Shown: piece after piece, positions 45,501 to 54,028 of the stretch
Layout of the letters: each line of letters starts with the position of its first letter
Position numbering within the stretch: the stretch's first letter is position 1
Source of the DNA: RHLJ01 sp965601955
GTDB lineage: Bacteria > Bacteroidota > Rhodothermia > Balneolales > Balneolaceae
Length of the DNA stretch: 64,000 bases
Direction: 5' to 3'
NCBI GenBank assembly: GCA_965601955.1
Contig: OZ271855.1
Location: 2,356,001-2,420,000, forward strand
Translations under genes and position numbers: made by a program
Notes under the pieces: generated by a model
The model's input: the letters and a program-made list of their open reading frames with translations, nothing else
Databases searched by the model: none
What the model was told of the DNA's origin: nothing

Positions 45501-46048
45501 CTCTCAGGGGTATACCCTTTTTCATGAATGAAGTTTATGACCGCTTGCTGGAAGTTAGATTCATTATCTGCAAAAAAACCTCTCCAAAAACGATCTGTCT
45601 GCTCCTGGAAGAAAAGAGAATCATCGGGCAGAATTTCAAAGTCTCCGGAAATATTAAAGGCAATACTTTCTTCTTTCAAAACCCTTTGGCAAAAGCCATG
45701 GATGGTTGAAACAGCAGCTTCGTCAAATGAATAGAACGCTTGTTCTAGAAGGGCTAAATTCTCCGCACTGTATCTATTAGCTAGCTCCTGCAAAAATGGG
45801 TCTTCTGTTGTTTCCCCTTTTAAAACCTGTATGGCCTCTTGTAATCTATTCCTTAATCGCGTTTTTAATTCTGCTGTTGCAGCTTCTGTATAGGTGAGCA
45901 CCAGAATATTTGGAGGTAGTAATCCTTTTTCAAGAATTACTCGAATGTAAAGAGAGACAATATTGTAGGTTTTTCCGGTACCAGCACTAGCTTCTACTAA
46001 GCTTACCCCTTGTAGAGGAGCTTCAAATAAATTTAGCTCTCTACTCAT
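42500..46048 (-). CDS. recB: RecBCD subunit RecB (helicase-nuclease)
   Basis: 1182-residue 3'-5' helicase and nuclease. The UvrD-like motor carries ASAGTGKTYNIVSLY near the N-terminus, TYTEAATAELKTRLR, FQDTDPIQY, GDPKQAIYSFRGAD, TMHTSKGLEFPVVF and LTYVSLTRAKSACF. The C-terminal PD-(D/E)XK nuclease is intact: GTLLHEVFEE, EMEFHF and the catalytic DYK at about 1084-1086 with the QY motif (DLQYHIY) after it. It overlaps recC by 4 bases and recD by 11. Expected to degrade or resect DNA ends and load RecA; any Chi-like sequence is unknown. Confidence 0.95.
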   Translation of the reverse strand: MSRELNLFEAPLQGVSLVEASAGTGKTYNIVSLYIRVILEKGLLPPNILVLTYTEAATAELKTRLRNRLQEAIQVLKGETTEDPFLQELANRYSAENLALLEQAFYSFDEAAVSTIHGFCQRVLKEESIAFNISGDFEILPDDSLFFQEQTDRFWRGFFADNESNFQQAVINFIHEKGYTPERLAGLAKEVISKPFTTILPSTGPIDSFESQYSTLRELKREVERTFLQEEALLEETLQGDSLNRSRYRNPSQLIAGLKKWLQQTENSVSPYSKLALFGSFMTVEGKGLKKGKEIPEFKIWANVDEYLKEYSNWEYVEVAWLKEATAAIHHNFQLLKKKKNVLSYQDLLEVTYHGLQQKNSNIAESIRSKYPIALVDEFQDTDPIQYAIFSSIYKEKGSGTLFMIGDPKQAIYSFRGADIFTYLKAQKESPTDQRYSLMNNHRSSYKMINAVNEVFSLSDDSFVIDRIDFHPAQFPDTKDPNKSILSNPKGEVEPLQFIEIESKSLATSDTKQRISNTVANEIIRLLQEEYLIDGRGLTQKDIAVLVRTHNQALLIQSALSKKGLKSIIKSKESVFHSDEANDLFLILSAITNPSFESGIRAALATEALGFKAEHIWNLLENELKWEEEIQKLISLSKIWSQKGISALLLQLDALFSLNKNYAKLKNAERKLTNLFHLIDLLSKAEQENGYSPNQLVSLLKRKMKSANSITDDDILRLESDGELIQILTMHTSKGLEFPVVFCPYLWEGIDTQKKPILSFHKNDEAFLDISTKERNQEHSSLYLKESLAERVRLTYVSLTRAKSACFVILADGSNSELSPLASLFEGSSVLSNRLRDKLTLKSADYKSKYSISDYSLSAEYQRIGDKLSSRLRPPVQDLSFEINSSEQPENKLQVLEFERTNLHDHLKIASFSSLTTGTNIDDNFAVKLGFDYDSINSEVASGEASSEETNMFSLPKGPKTGTLLHEVFEEVLISPKTSVADIITSKVQKSGMEERWIPVLNNLVQNTLSYPLRDGISLGALQKEKFLIEMEFHFPVHNVDGKRIKEIIRGNSTLAKQASTISGYMKGYIDLLFNHDDKYYILDYKSNYLGDSWSDYSEASLQEEILHSDYDLQYHIYSVAVHRMLKNSLPDYNFNTYFGGVIYLFLRGINPENPTTGIFFSQPDESTISKLDESFKTMNDG

Positions 46049-49000
46049 AATTTTAGTTTCTCAAGATTTTCCAGCAAAGGAGCCCAAAAGAACTCAGCAT
46101 TGGCCTTAAAAGCAGGATCAGCTATGGGGTTTTCCCCTCTCCAGTTTAAAGAGGTGTAAAAGTCTGTTCCTTCCCCTGATACATATTCAGAACCTTCCCA
46201 GGCTTTCCATGCAGCAGAAAATGCCTTTTCTGTTCCAAGAGGTTGGTTTTCGAAGTATTTCTTTGATGTATTGGGAAAAAAGTTCTGTTCTTTTTTGGAT
46301 GAAAAGGCTTTGAGGAATTTTTCAGCTATTTCGTTAAGGAGATTAGAAGCTTCATCTATTTCCGAAAAACAATAACCATCTATTCCGGTATTGTATTCAT
46401 TCCTTCCAATAAGTATGGTCTTGATCCCTCTAGATGATGTTTGAAGTGCCAGATGCTTAATCCATGCATTAATGAAATCGCGGGCTTTTAATCTCGAAGG
46501 TTTAATGAAGAGTTGAGTATCTCCTATTACTTGTATTTCATCTTGAAGCTCAAAGTTAGATGCACTAAAAGCGACATTTATAGTGCTTTCTTCACCATTT
46601 TGATACGGTTTACTGAGCTCTAAAAGTCTCAAAACTTCTTCAACTTCATGCTTGAAGTCTTTTCTTCCGGTAGGTCCTTCCGGAATGAGCCCCGATATAG
46701 AAACATACTTTTCTATAGTTTGTTCATCATAGCCATTTGCTAATGCTTCGACTAAAAAGTGATCAATTTCATACTTAGATAATCCGGAGATTTTAAAAGT
46801 CTCTCTATCCTCAGGCTCCTTGTTTTCAAATGGATTTTTTATCTGAAATACATTGGACAACATATATTTAGAAGAATGAGAGAAAAAACCAATTACCTGA
46901 TTTATTCCTATGATTGGTTTCTCATCATCAGCGTTGAAATCATAATCATCTACAAAGAAAACTTTATCGGTATTCTCGCTGGCTATCTTCTCTGAAAGGT
47001 CTTTTTGATTAGTTGAAAAACTTGATGCCGGAGAGAAGTACCCTGGATCAAAGCCATGTAGTTTATGCTTTTTAACCTTTATGCCAGGGTAAAGATCGAT
47101 CAGTTTTTGAACTAGTACCGAAGGGAGCTTATCCTTGTTTGAATACATATCCTGGCCAATATAGCTTATGGATAAAAAGTCTGTAGTATTATGAAGGAGT
47201 TCATAAAAGAGAAATACATCATCCTCTTTGCTAATCCTATCACCAGTCTCCGGGTACTTATTAATCAAGTCAAATGATGGGCGGATACTATTTCTTGGAA
47301 ACTCCTTTTCATTCATGCCAAGCATATATATTCGTTTGAACGGGATTCCTCGATAAGGAATATAAGTGCTAAGCATCACCCCTCTCCCAATACGTGTCGA
47401 ACTTGCCTGACGATTACTCATATAACCATTGAACCATTGCTTAAACAGTCCAAAATCCAAAGGGACAGAAGAATTCGACATGGCCGCAATCTCTTCCAGC
47501 TGGTTGATAGATTGTAATACAGAGATCCAATCGTATTCATTTTTTGGAGTAGCAGGAGTTAACGATGTACATAGTTCTATAATACTTTTCACCCACTCTA
47601 AAAGTGATTTTTGGGATGATGTGCTACGATTCCATTTCTCCAGGAACCTTACCAGAAAAGTAAAGTGCGCCGCCAGTTCTCCTCTGTCAGTAGAATCTAT
47701 GTTCTTGTAAGGAATATGACTTTCTAAACTTTGAAATTCATTTCCTTCTATCAAGAAGCCGCTTAAGAAATTGGATGAAGCCTTTGATAAGGAGTAGACA
47801 GAGTCCTCAGAAGTTAAGCCCCAATGGATTTTATTATCAGAAAGCCAGCTCTCAATAATATAAACCTCTTCTTCTGATAGATTGAATCGTTCCTGGATAG
47901 AGTTTCTTGTAAGTAATTCACTTATATCAGAAACTTTGAATTCGCTATCCAACAAGCCTAATAAGAACAAAAAGTCATCAACAACCCGATTTACCCTTGA
48001 AGCCGGGTTATAAATCGGAATGGAGGGTTCTGAATCATACCCGGTAAAAACAGACTCAATTATTCCGCCATATCTGTATATATCCGGCACCAAGATGAGT
48101 ACATCCTCAACACTTAATTCTAGATCTGAGTTTAGATGAGATAATAATTCGTCTTTTACTATCTCGGCTTCCCTACGTTCATTATGACAAGAATGAATGG
48201 CTATAGGAAGGCTCGTATTAGTTGGATCAAGCCCGGATAGAACATTTTTTGAAGGTGTCTGATGAGCTATTTCTCTAGAATTTGCTGTTCCTAACCGGGA
48301 TAGAATCTCCTCAATATGATTTGTAGCGTTTAGCGAAGGTTTGGCCCAGTCTTTATTGAGTATGGCAGTTTGTTCCTGGATATCTTCACTAATTGGGTAG
48401 TTATTTCTGAAAAGGTGCACATCAGAATTCAAGGAAATCGTTTCTAAAATTTCCAGAAAAGGAGTAGATAAATGAGAATGTCCAAATACAAATATTGCTG
48501 AAGGGATATCAACATGGTTCGTTTCCTTCTTCAGGAAGTCTTTAAGTTCGAAAAATACATCTGCCCGGGTAGGGATATCAGGGAATTCTTTATTCCAGAC
48601 TTTGGACAAATAATTCCACAACCTGGCTTGCCATCGTTCTGATGAATCCTCTGTTAAATACTTACCTTCCTCCCAGGCACGAATAAGTTTTGGCCGGTAA
48701 ATTTGATAGAGATCAAAAACGTCGGCTATTTGGCTGGCTAATTGAAGATTAGTTTGTTGGTTGTTAGCTCTGTAGTACGGAAAGTCCTTAAAGGTGTCGT
48801 TTTCAAGCATCTCAAATACCTTCCATAATATTGGCATTCGATCAGAAGGAAGTACTGAAGGTAACTCTGGTTCGAAAAGCCTGTACAGTTTCCATATAAC
48901 TTCAGAGGGAAGAACAAACTCTATATTAAAGGAGATACCAGTTATTCGTGAAAGCTCAAGGATAAGCCACTGTTGAGCTTCCTTATTTTGGACAACTATC

Positions 49001-49101
49001 CAGGTCTTTTTGAAAGGATCATTTTTCCTGTATTCAAAAAGAGCTTCAGAGAGAGGCAGAATGTGTTGTGAGAGTGAGTTTGATTTATGGTAGATAAACA
49101 T
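46045..49101 (-). CDS. recC: RecBCD subunit RecC
   Basis: 1018-residue subunit that splits the strands and reads Chi. The opening FIYHKSNSLSQHILPLSEAL and KTWIVVQNKEAQQWL are typical RecC N-terminal blocks; LHGYMSNRQ-like sequence (WFNGYMSNRQ), MLSTYIPYRGIPFKRIYMLGMNEKEFPR and FEYELLHNT-like FYELLHNT are the core RecC signature. Helicase motifs are degenerate, as expected. First gene of recC-recB-recD, the common order, and 64 bases after a ribbon-helix-helix gene. Confidence 0.93.
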   Translation of the reverse strand: MFIYHKSNSLSQHILPLSEALFEYRKNDPFKKTWIVVQNKEAQQWLILELSRITGISFNIEFVLPSEVIWKLYRLFEPELPSVLPSDRMPILWKVFEMLENDTFKDFPYYRANNQQTNLQLASQIADVFDLYQIYRPKLIRAWEEGKYLTEDSSERWQARLWNYLSKVWNKEFPDIPTRADVFFELKDFLKKETNHVDIPSAIFVFGHSHLSTPFLEILETISLNSDVHLFRNNYPISEDIQEQTAILNKDWAKPSLNATNHIEEILSRLGTANSREIAHQTPSKNVLSGLDPTNTSLPIAIHSCHNERREAEIVKDELLSHLNSDLELSVEDVLILVPDIYRYGGIIESVFTGYDSEPSIPIYNPASRVNRVVDDFLFLLGLLDSEFKVSDISELLTRNSIQERFNLSEEEVYIIESWLSDNKIHWGLTSEDSVYSLSKASSNFLSGFLIEGNEFQSLESHIPYKNIDSTDRGELAAHFTFLVRFLEKWNRSTSSQKSLLEWVKSIIELCTSLTPATPKNEYDWISVLQSINQLEEIAAMSNSSVPLDFGLFKQWFNGYMSNRQASSTRIGRGVMLSTYIPYRGIPFKRIYMLGMNEKEFPRNSIRPSFDLINKYPETGDRISKEDDVFLFYELLHNTTDFLSISYIGQDMYSNKDKLPSVLVQKLIDLYPGIKVKKHKLHGFDPGYFSPASSFSTNQKDLSEKIASENTDKVFFVDDYDFNADDEKPIIGINQVIGFFSHSSKYMLSNVFQIKNPFENKEPEDRETFKISGLSKYEIDHFLVEALANGYDEQTIEKYVSISGLIPEGPTGRKDFKHEVEEVLRLLELSKPYQNGEESTINVAFSASNFELQDEIQVIGDTQLFIKPSRLKARDFINAWIKHLALQTSSRGIKTILIGRNEYNTGIDGYCFSEIDEASNLLNEIAEKFLKAFSSKKEQNFFPNTSKKYFENQPLGTEKAFSAAWKAWEGSEYVSGEGTDFYTSLNWRGENPIADPAFKANAEFFWAPLLENLEKLKL

Positions 49102-49165
49102 TCAAAACCAGCATTTGAGCCAAGTATACTAAAATGCCTAAGGTTTATCTTGGCTAATGTTAAAA

Positions 49166-49420
49166 CTAATCGATAGCCTTTTTTAACAATTCATTTACAA
49201 AATGAGAATTTGAATCTTCTTTCTCTCTGGCTCTTTTTTTGATCTCGTCTATGAGGCTCTCTTCCAGGTAATAGCTTACCGTTTTTTTTGAAGGTGTACG
49301 TCTCTTTGTCGAACCAGATACCCCCGAACCTGATTCTGTTTGAGGAATAAACGCAAACTTGGCTCCTGCCAATGGTCGGTATGTAAGGGGATTATTCCCC
49401 ATCACCCGTTTTTTACTCAT
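49166..49420 (-). CDS. Ribbon-helix-helix-like protein next to ParA
   Basis: 84-residue protein. The N-terminal half is basic and low-complexity (GSGVSGSTKRRTPSKK); the C-terminal half (TVSYYLEESLIDEIKKRAREKEDSNSHFVNELLKKAI) fits a ribbon-helix-helix DNA-binding fold. It begins 3 bases after parA, so it is probably its partner, either a ParB-like centromere binder or an autorepressor, as in small plasmid partition systems. No large ParB gene is present nearby. Confidence 0.7.
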   Translation of the reverse strand: MSKKRVMGNNPLTYRPLAGAKFAFIPQTESGSGVSGSTKRRTPSKKTVSYYLEESLIDEIKKRAREKEDSNSHFVNELLKKAID

Positions 49421-49423
49421 TTA

Positions 49424-50179
49424 TCAATGGCCGTTTTTTATTTCTTTTGCCAACGCCAAATAATCCTGAGCCCCGTTACTGCTTCCATCGTATTCAAAAA
49501 TAGTTTTATGATGACTTGGAGCTTCTGCGAGAGCGACATTATCCCGGATAATTGTATTAAATACTTTTTTTCCGAAATAGTCTTTTATATGGCCTACAAC
49601 TTCTTTATTTAGGTTTTTTCGGCTATCGTACAGGGTGCAGATTATACCCCCTACTTCTAAATCAGCGTTGAGACGCTGCTGTACTACTTTGATAAGGTCA
49701 AGGAGCTTAGAAAGTCCGTGTAGCGCTAAGTATTCAGATTGAAGTACGATAAAAATATCCTTGACTGCTGTAAAAGCATTTAAGGTAAGCAGGCCTAAAT
49801 TTGGTGGGCAGTCAATAAGCACATAATCATAATCTTCGCCTTCCATTTGGCTTAAAAAATTCTTTAAGAGGCTTTCTCTGGCAGGTTCATTTGCCAGTTC
49901 CAATTCTGCACCAGATAGTTCAAGAGAAGAAGCGATATAATCGAAACCATTATGCTTAATGATTACTTCTTCGAGTTTAGTGTTCCCTTTTAACGCTTGA
50001 TATATCGTTTTATCAAGCCGCTGCGAATGCATGCGAAGTGAATACGTTAAATTAGCCTGCGGATCAAGATCTATGAGTAATACCTTTTTGCCTAACTTAG
50101 CTAATCCCGCACCAACATTTATAGTCGAGGTTGTTTTGCCTACGCCGCCTTTCTGATTAGTAAATGCTATTGTTTTCAT
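49424..50179 (-). CDS. ParA-family ATPase
   Basis: 251-residue Walker-type partition ATPase. It has the deviant Walker A KGGVGKTTS with the signature Lys near residue 10, LLIDLDPQANLT, the Walker B region YVLIDCPPNLGLLTLNAF and a nucleoid-binding C-terminal region. It lacks the N-terminal DNA-binding domain of large ParA and so is a Soj-like or type Ib form. Paired with the ribbon-helix-helix gene and located upstream of recCBD on the same strand. It may segregate a chromosomal locus or a cellular cargo; there are no plasmid replication genes here. Confidence 0.88.
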   Translation of the reverse strand: MKTIAFTNQKGGVGKTTSTINVGAGLAKLGKKVLLIDLDPQANLTYSLRMHSQRLDKTIYQALKGNTKLEEVIIKHNGFDYIASSLELSGAELELANEPARESLLKNFLSQMEGEDYDYVLIDCPPNLGLLTLNAFTAVKDIFIVLQSEYLALHGLSKLLDLIKVVQQRLNADLEVGGIICTLYDSRKNLNKEVVGHIKDYFGKKVFNTIIRDNVALAEAPSHHKTIFEYDGSSNGAQDYLALAKEIKNGH

Positions 50180-50335
50180 CTTTACAAATTGACGAATTCC
50201 CTTTTTCTAGTAGAAGTAAGAGAACGCCAAAATAATTTGTTACACCCTTAAACGAAAGATTTTGATGCTTATAATACTCTAATTTTGGAATTAAATTCTA
50301 ATGAGATTCAAATATTTACAGATCGAATAGTTAAG

Positions 50336-50343
50336 TATATTTG
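50336..50343 (+). promoter_or_regulatory. Candidate minus-7 element (TAnnTTTG)
   Basis: TATATTTG matches the Bacteroidota minus-7 consensus exactly and lies 25 bases before the thioesterase ATG. A clear TTG at minus 33 is not seen, so the call is tentative. Confidence 0.4.
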
Positions 50344-50367
50344 GACTGTTAATTACGCAGGTTAAAT

Positions 50368-50739
50368 ATGAGATTTTTTAGCAGAAAGCTAATCAAGCCT
50401 CAGGATCTAAATGCTCATGGTACTCTTTTTGGAGGTACAGTATTAAGCTGGATTGATGAGGAAGCAGCTATTTTTGTTCTTTGTCAATTAGGAAAAGGAA
50501 ACATTGTTACCAAGTATATGTCTGAAATTAACTTCGTTAGTTCAGCCAAACTTGGAGAAGTAATTGAGATTGGCATGGAAACTGTTAAATTTGGCACTAC
50601 CTCTATTACAGTTAAATGTGAGGTCCGAACGAAGTTTACCAAAAATACCATTATTACTATTGATGAAATAGTGTTTGTGCATGTGGATGATTTTGGTAGG
50701 CCCAAACCACATAATATTTCGGTACCAGCTAACGAATAA
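50368..50739 (+). CDS. YciA-type acyl-CoA thioesterase
   Basis: 123-residue single hotdog-domain thioesterase. The active-site block NAHGTLFGGTVLSWIDEEAAI matches the N-x-x-G-x-L-F-G-G...D/E pattern of YciA/BACH enzymes, and TKYMSEINFVSSAKLGEVIEI is the following strand pair. It hydrolyses acyl-CoA in the cytoplasm; chain preference is unknown. It leads a run of co-directional genes with the HPt and two-component genes, starting 8 bases before the HPt gene. Confidence 0.9.
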   Translation: MRFFSRKLIKPQDLNAHGTLFGGTVLSWIDEEAAIFVLCQLGKGNIVTKYMSEINFVSSAKLGEVIEIGMETVKFGTTSITVKCEVRTKFTKNTIITIDEIVFVHVDDFGRPKPHNISVPANE

Positions 50740-50747
50740 GGGTTATC

Positions 50748-51104
50748 TTGAGCAACGATAAACAATTAGTAGATTTTACGACACTTAATGAGATGTTGTA
50801 CGGTGAGATGGATTATATCAAAGAATTCTCAGAAGCCGCACTTACCTCATTTAGTGAATTCCAGGAAAATTATTCGCAATTCCTTCTTGCCAGAGACGAA
50901 GTCAACTTCAGGAAAGCAGGCCACAAAATTAAACCCGTAGCACAGATGTTGGGTTTGGAAGTAATACTGGATGAATACGAGCATGCCAAATCTCTTATAT
51001 GGGATGAAAAAGGAGATGAAGATTTGAAAGCATCTACAAAAAAAATGGATCAGATTTGCGAGCAGGTTCTTTCTGAACTCAAAGAGATAGCCCAACAGGC
51101 TTAA
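50748..51104 (+). CDS. Stand-alone HPt (histidine phosphotransfer) protein
   Basis: 118-residue all-helical protein starting at TTG. The phosphoacceptor region reads FRKAGHKIKPVAQMLGL with His59, matching the AHxLKG motif of HPt domains in shape (Lys two and four residues after His). HPt proteins relay phosphate between hybrid kinases and response regulators. It is encoded right before an OmpR-type regulator and its kinase, although that kinase has no receiver domain, so an additional hybrid kinase elsewhere would be needed for a classical relay. Confidence 0.78.
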   Translation: MSNDKQLVDFTTLNEMLYGEMDYIKEFSEAALTSFSEFQENYSQFLLARDEVNFRKAGHKIKPVAQMLGLEVILDEYEHAKSLIWDEKGDEDLKASTKKMDQICEQVLSELKEIAQQA

Positions 51105-51148
51105 ATGTTACCTTTCTGTGATACTTTAAAAAAAATTGGTTTGTAACT

Positions 51149-51886
51149 ATGGAGCTGAAATTAACACCTATGAAAGCTCCAAAAAATCCAATATTAATTG
51201 TTGAAGACGATCAGGATTTATCTGAACTGATTAAGATTCAACTCTCCGACTTAAACTTCTCCATAGAACAAAGCTTTAACGGAAGTGAAGCGCTAGAGAA
51301 GATCAAGCAGAATGATTATTCACTAATCATTCTTGATGTGATGCTTCCCGGTACCAATGGCTTTGATATATGTAAATCTGTTCGAGAAGATGACTCAAAG
51401 ACTCCAATTCTTATGCTTACTGCTAAAGCGGAAGAAATTGATAAAATCATGGGTTTGGAGTTTGGAGCAGACGATTATCTAACTAAACCGTTCAGCATTA
51501 GGGAACTTACAGCACGTGTAAAGGCGCTATTAAGAAGGTCAAGTGTCACTGAACAAGCTGAAAATCCAATTCAGGAACACATTGAGTTTGGAGATCTTTC
51601 AATATACCCCAACAAAAGAGTGATAGAATTAGGGCATGATGCCCTCGAACTGACAAGCAAGGAATTCGACCTCCTCCTCCTCTTTGCGAATAATCCAGGA
51701 AGAGCATACAGCAGGCAACAACTACTCGATATCGTTTGGGGATACCAGTACAATGGCTACAGCCATACGGTTAATTCTCATATTAACCGATTGAGAAGCA
51801 AAATAGAGAAAGACCCGGCTAATCCTACTTTCATTAAGACAGTATGGGGCGTTGGATATCGTTTCACTGAACTTCACGAGATTTGA
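51149..51886 (+). CDS. OmpR/PhoB-family response regulator
   Basis: 245-residue transcription factor. The receiver domain has the acidic pair EDD, phospho-acceptor Asp63 in LIILDVMLPG, Thr in MLTAKAEE and Lys in YLTKPF. The C-terminal winged helix contains LTSKEFDLLLLFANNPGRAYSRQQLLDIVWG and VNSHINRLRSKIE. Directly followed by its histidine kinase gene (2 bases apart from stop to start). Target genes unknown. Confidence 0.96.
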   Translation: MELKLTPMKAPKNPILIVEDDQDLSELIKIQLSDLNFSIEQSFNGSEALEKIKQNDYSLIILDVMLPGTNGFDICKSVREDDSKTPILMLTAKAEEIDKIMGLEFGADDYLTKPFSIRELTARVKALLRRSSVTEQAENPIQEHIEFGDLSIYPNKRVIELGHDALELTSKEFDLLLLFANNPGRAYSRQQLLDIVWGYQYNGYSHTVNSHINRLRSKIEKDPANPTFIKTVWGVGYRFTELHEI

Positions 51887-51887
51887 T

Positions 51888-53363
51888 ATGAGCGTTTTTA
51901 CCCAAAGTTTTTATGGTAAGCTATCCCTGGTTTTCTTGATCCTCATCTTATTCCTGGGAGGCTCTCTGGCTTATTTAAGTATGAAGTCTTCCCTTATGTT
52001 TGTGGAAGAAACCACCCAAAAGGTGAATAAGATGCTAGCTTCAGAAATGGCAATGGAGATTCAGCCATTTTTAAATGATGCTATTGAAGCGGACAGTATC
52101 CAAAATAAGATTGAATATCTGCAAGGGATTAATCCCCAGGTCGATATTTACCTGGTTGGCGGAAATGGCATGATCAAAGGAGTTTTTCTTGGAGAGGAAT
52201 CAAGTGCTAACCTTCAACTTAATTTTGTTGATACAGAACCTATAGATCGTTTTTTGATTGGTGATGAATTGCCCATTCTTGGTCAGGACCCATTAAATCC
52301 AGAATCTTTAAAACCATTCTCTGCTGCTACCATTTCGATTATGGGAGAAACAGGCTGTTATTTATATGTAATACTCGGTGGTAAGATGTATGATGAAACT
52401 GCATCTATGCTTGCAGAGAGCTATATCATCAAAAATTCGATGATTGGGTTAGGCATTATCTTATTAGGTACCATTTTACTAGGCTTGCTGATTTTCAGAT
52501 GGCTTACTCAACGACTCAGGAATATGACCACTACCGTTCAGGCTTTTGAACATGGTCAACTTGAAGAAAGGGTGAGCATCAACTCCAAAGATGAAATTGC
52601 CGTTCTTGGTTCCTCTTTCAATCAAATGGCTGATACCATTGTTGCCAATATGGATGAAATTAAGCAGGTGGATAAGCTGCGAAGAGAATTGATTGCCAAT
52701 GTCTCTCATGATCTTCGAAGTCCCCTGGCTTCTATTCAAGGTTACCTGGAAACCATCCAGGTAAAAGATGCTCAACTATCAGATGAGGATCGTAACCGGT
52801 ATTATGACATTGTATTACGTAATACCCGTAAGCTCGGAAACTTAATCTCTGAACTCTTCGAGCTTTCAAAGTTAGATGCAAAGAATGTACAGCCTGAACT
52901 GGAACCGGTATCTATTGCTGAACTGGCACAGGATGTTGTGGTTCAGTTCCAGCCTATAGCACAAGAAAAAAACGTTTCGTTAAGTGCCATACTCCCCGAT
53001 GAGCCTCTAAATCTTGTAAATGCTGATATCGCATTAATGGAGCGTGCTATTTCTAACCTTATTGATAATGCGATCAAGAATACCCCAGAGCAAGGTGAAG
53101 TAAAGATTATTCCGGCAAATGAAGGTAATCGGGTAAGTGTTAAGATTTCCGATACCGGAATTGGTATTCCAGAAGATCAGATTTCAAGAATATTCGATCG
53201 CTTCTATCAAACTGATCCTAGCAGAACGGGAGCAACCGGAGCTGGCCTTGGCTTATCTATCGCTCAGAAGATTTTGGAACTCCATGGCTCTAAACTTTCT
53301 GTACAAAGTGTGCTAAATCAGGGAACGACATTCAGCTTTAGTCTATTACCATATACAGATTAA
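51888..53363 (+). CDS. Membrane sensor histidine kinase with HAMP domain
   Basis: 491 residues from ATG 51888, which follows the regulator stop by one base; an upstream in-frame ATG at 51852 would overlap the regulator. Two membrane helices (about 13-33 and 188-208) flank a periplasmic sensor region of about 150 residues. A HAMP domain follows, then the H-box ANVSHDLRSPLASIQGY with His274, the N-box DNAIKNTPEQG and the G1/F/G2 boxes (ISDTGIGIPEDQ, FDRFYQTD, GAGLGLSI). Signal sensed is unknown. Confidence 0.95.
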   Translation: MSVFTQSFYGKLSLVFLILILFLGGSLAYLSMKSSLMFVEETTQKVNKMLASEMAMEIQPFLNDAIEADSIQNKIEYLQGINPQVDIYLVGGNGMIKGVFLGEESSANLQLNFVDTEPIDRFLIGDELPILGQDPLNPESLKPFSAATISIMGETGCYLYVILGGKMYDETASMLAESYIIKNSMIGLGIILLGTILLGLLIFRWLTQRLRNMTTTVQAFEHGQLEERVSINSKDEIAVLGSSFNQMADTIVANMDEIKQVDKLRRELIANVSHDLRSPLASIQGYLETIQVKDAQLSDEDRNRYYDIVLRNTRKLGNLISELFELSKLDAKNVQPELEPVSIAELAQDVVVQFQPIAQEKNVSLSAILPDEPLNLVNADIALMERAISNLIDNAIKNTPEQGEVKIIPANEGNRVSVKISDTGIGIPEDQISRIFDRFYQTDPSRTGATGAGLGLSIAQKILELHGSKLSVQSVLNQGTTFSFSLLPYTD

Positions 53364-53377
53364 TATTCTGTATACCT

Positions 53378-53866
53378 ATGGTGCTTAAAGAAAGTGAACT
53401 GGATGATGAGGACATCATCTACCCTATCCTCGGAAAGCCTTATAAAGAATCGGGAAAACTGTTAACCGCAACTGGCTCTTCTATGTTTTTTATTAGAAAG
53501 GCTACTGATTTAGAAGGAAACCCTCTTCCTCTAAAGCGAGAAGACATGAAAGGAATCTTTCAAAGGTATGAGAAAGGATTGATACTCTATTTGAATAGAA
53601 GTAACTACCGCAATGCGATCCTCATTAACTATGATTCTATTAAGAGAATCAAGCTCTCAAAGAGAATAGAAAAGTGGGACGTTGGAGAATCACTGGTTCA
53701 AAAACTCCTGGCTCTGATATTTAAGTATAAAATCCGGGAGTCGGTTCTGGTTTTGGAAACAGATTCGATACATGCAGAACTGTATACAAGTTTAAGCTCA
53801 TTTGAGAGTATAAAGAACTATTTCTCTTCACTAAATTCCGCCGATAGGTTTGAGGTTGTTGAATAA
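53378..53866 (+). CDS. Hypothetical protein downstream of the kinase
   Basis: 162-residue soluble protein without signal peptide or membrane helix. Alternating beta-strands (GSSMFFIRKA, KGLILYLNRSNYRNAILINYDSIKRIKL) followed by helices suggest a PH-like or similar small fold; I recognise no family. It begins 15 bases after the kinase gene, so it probably belongs to that signalling operon. Confidence 0.6.
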   Translation: MVLKESELDDEDIIYPILGKPYKESGKLLTATGSSMFFIRKATDLEGNPLPLKREDMKGIFQRYEKGLILYLNRSNYRNAILINYDSIKRIKLSKRIEKWDVGESLVQKLLALIFKYKIRESVLVLETDSIHAELYTSLSSFESIKNYFSSLNSADRFEVVE

Positions 53867-53874
53867 CTAAATGG

Positions 53875-53913
53875 GTCATCCCGGGCCTGTCCGCCGAACA
53901 AGTTCAGGATGAC
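53875..53913. repeat. Palindromic GTCATCC-type intergenic repeat (single unit)
   Basis: The unit begins GTCATCCCGGGCCTG and ends CAGGATGAC, so the ends are inverted copies that can fold into a stem. It resembles the pair of arms at 56056-56137 and the widespread REP-like GTCATCCCGGACTTGATCCGG family. It lies right after the operon end and could act as a transcript stabiliser or weak terminator. Confidence 0.6.
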
Positions 53914-54028
53914 ATTAAATAAAGGTTAAGATGAAAGGATAAAGTTAGAAATCTATGATACCTCTGTGATCGAATCGTGATACTTCCCCACTAACTTGTG
54001 TTCATAACAAAAAACAACGAACACAAGG

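Noticed and set aside
49166..50179. Plasmid or integrated element based on parA plus a ribbon-helix-helix gene
   Set aside because: No replication initiator, integrase, tRNA-border repeat or mobilisation gene is visible; neighbours are core repair genes.
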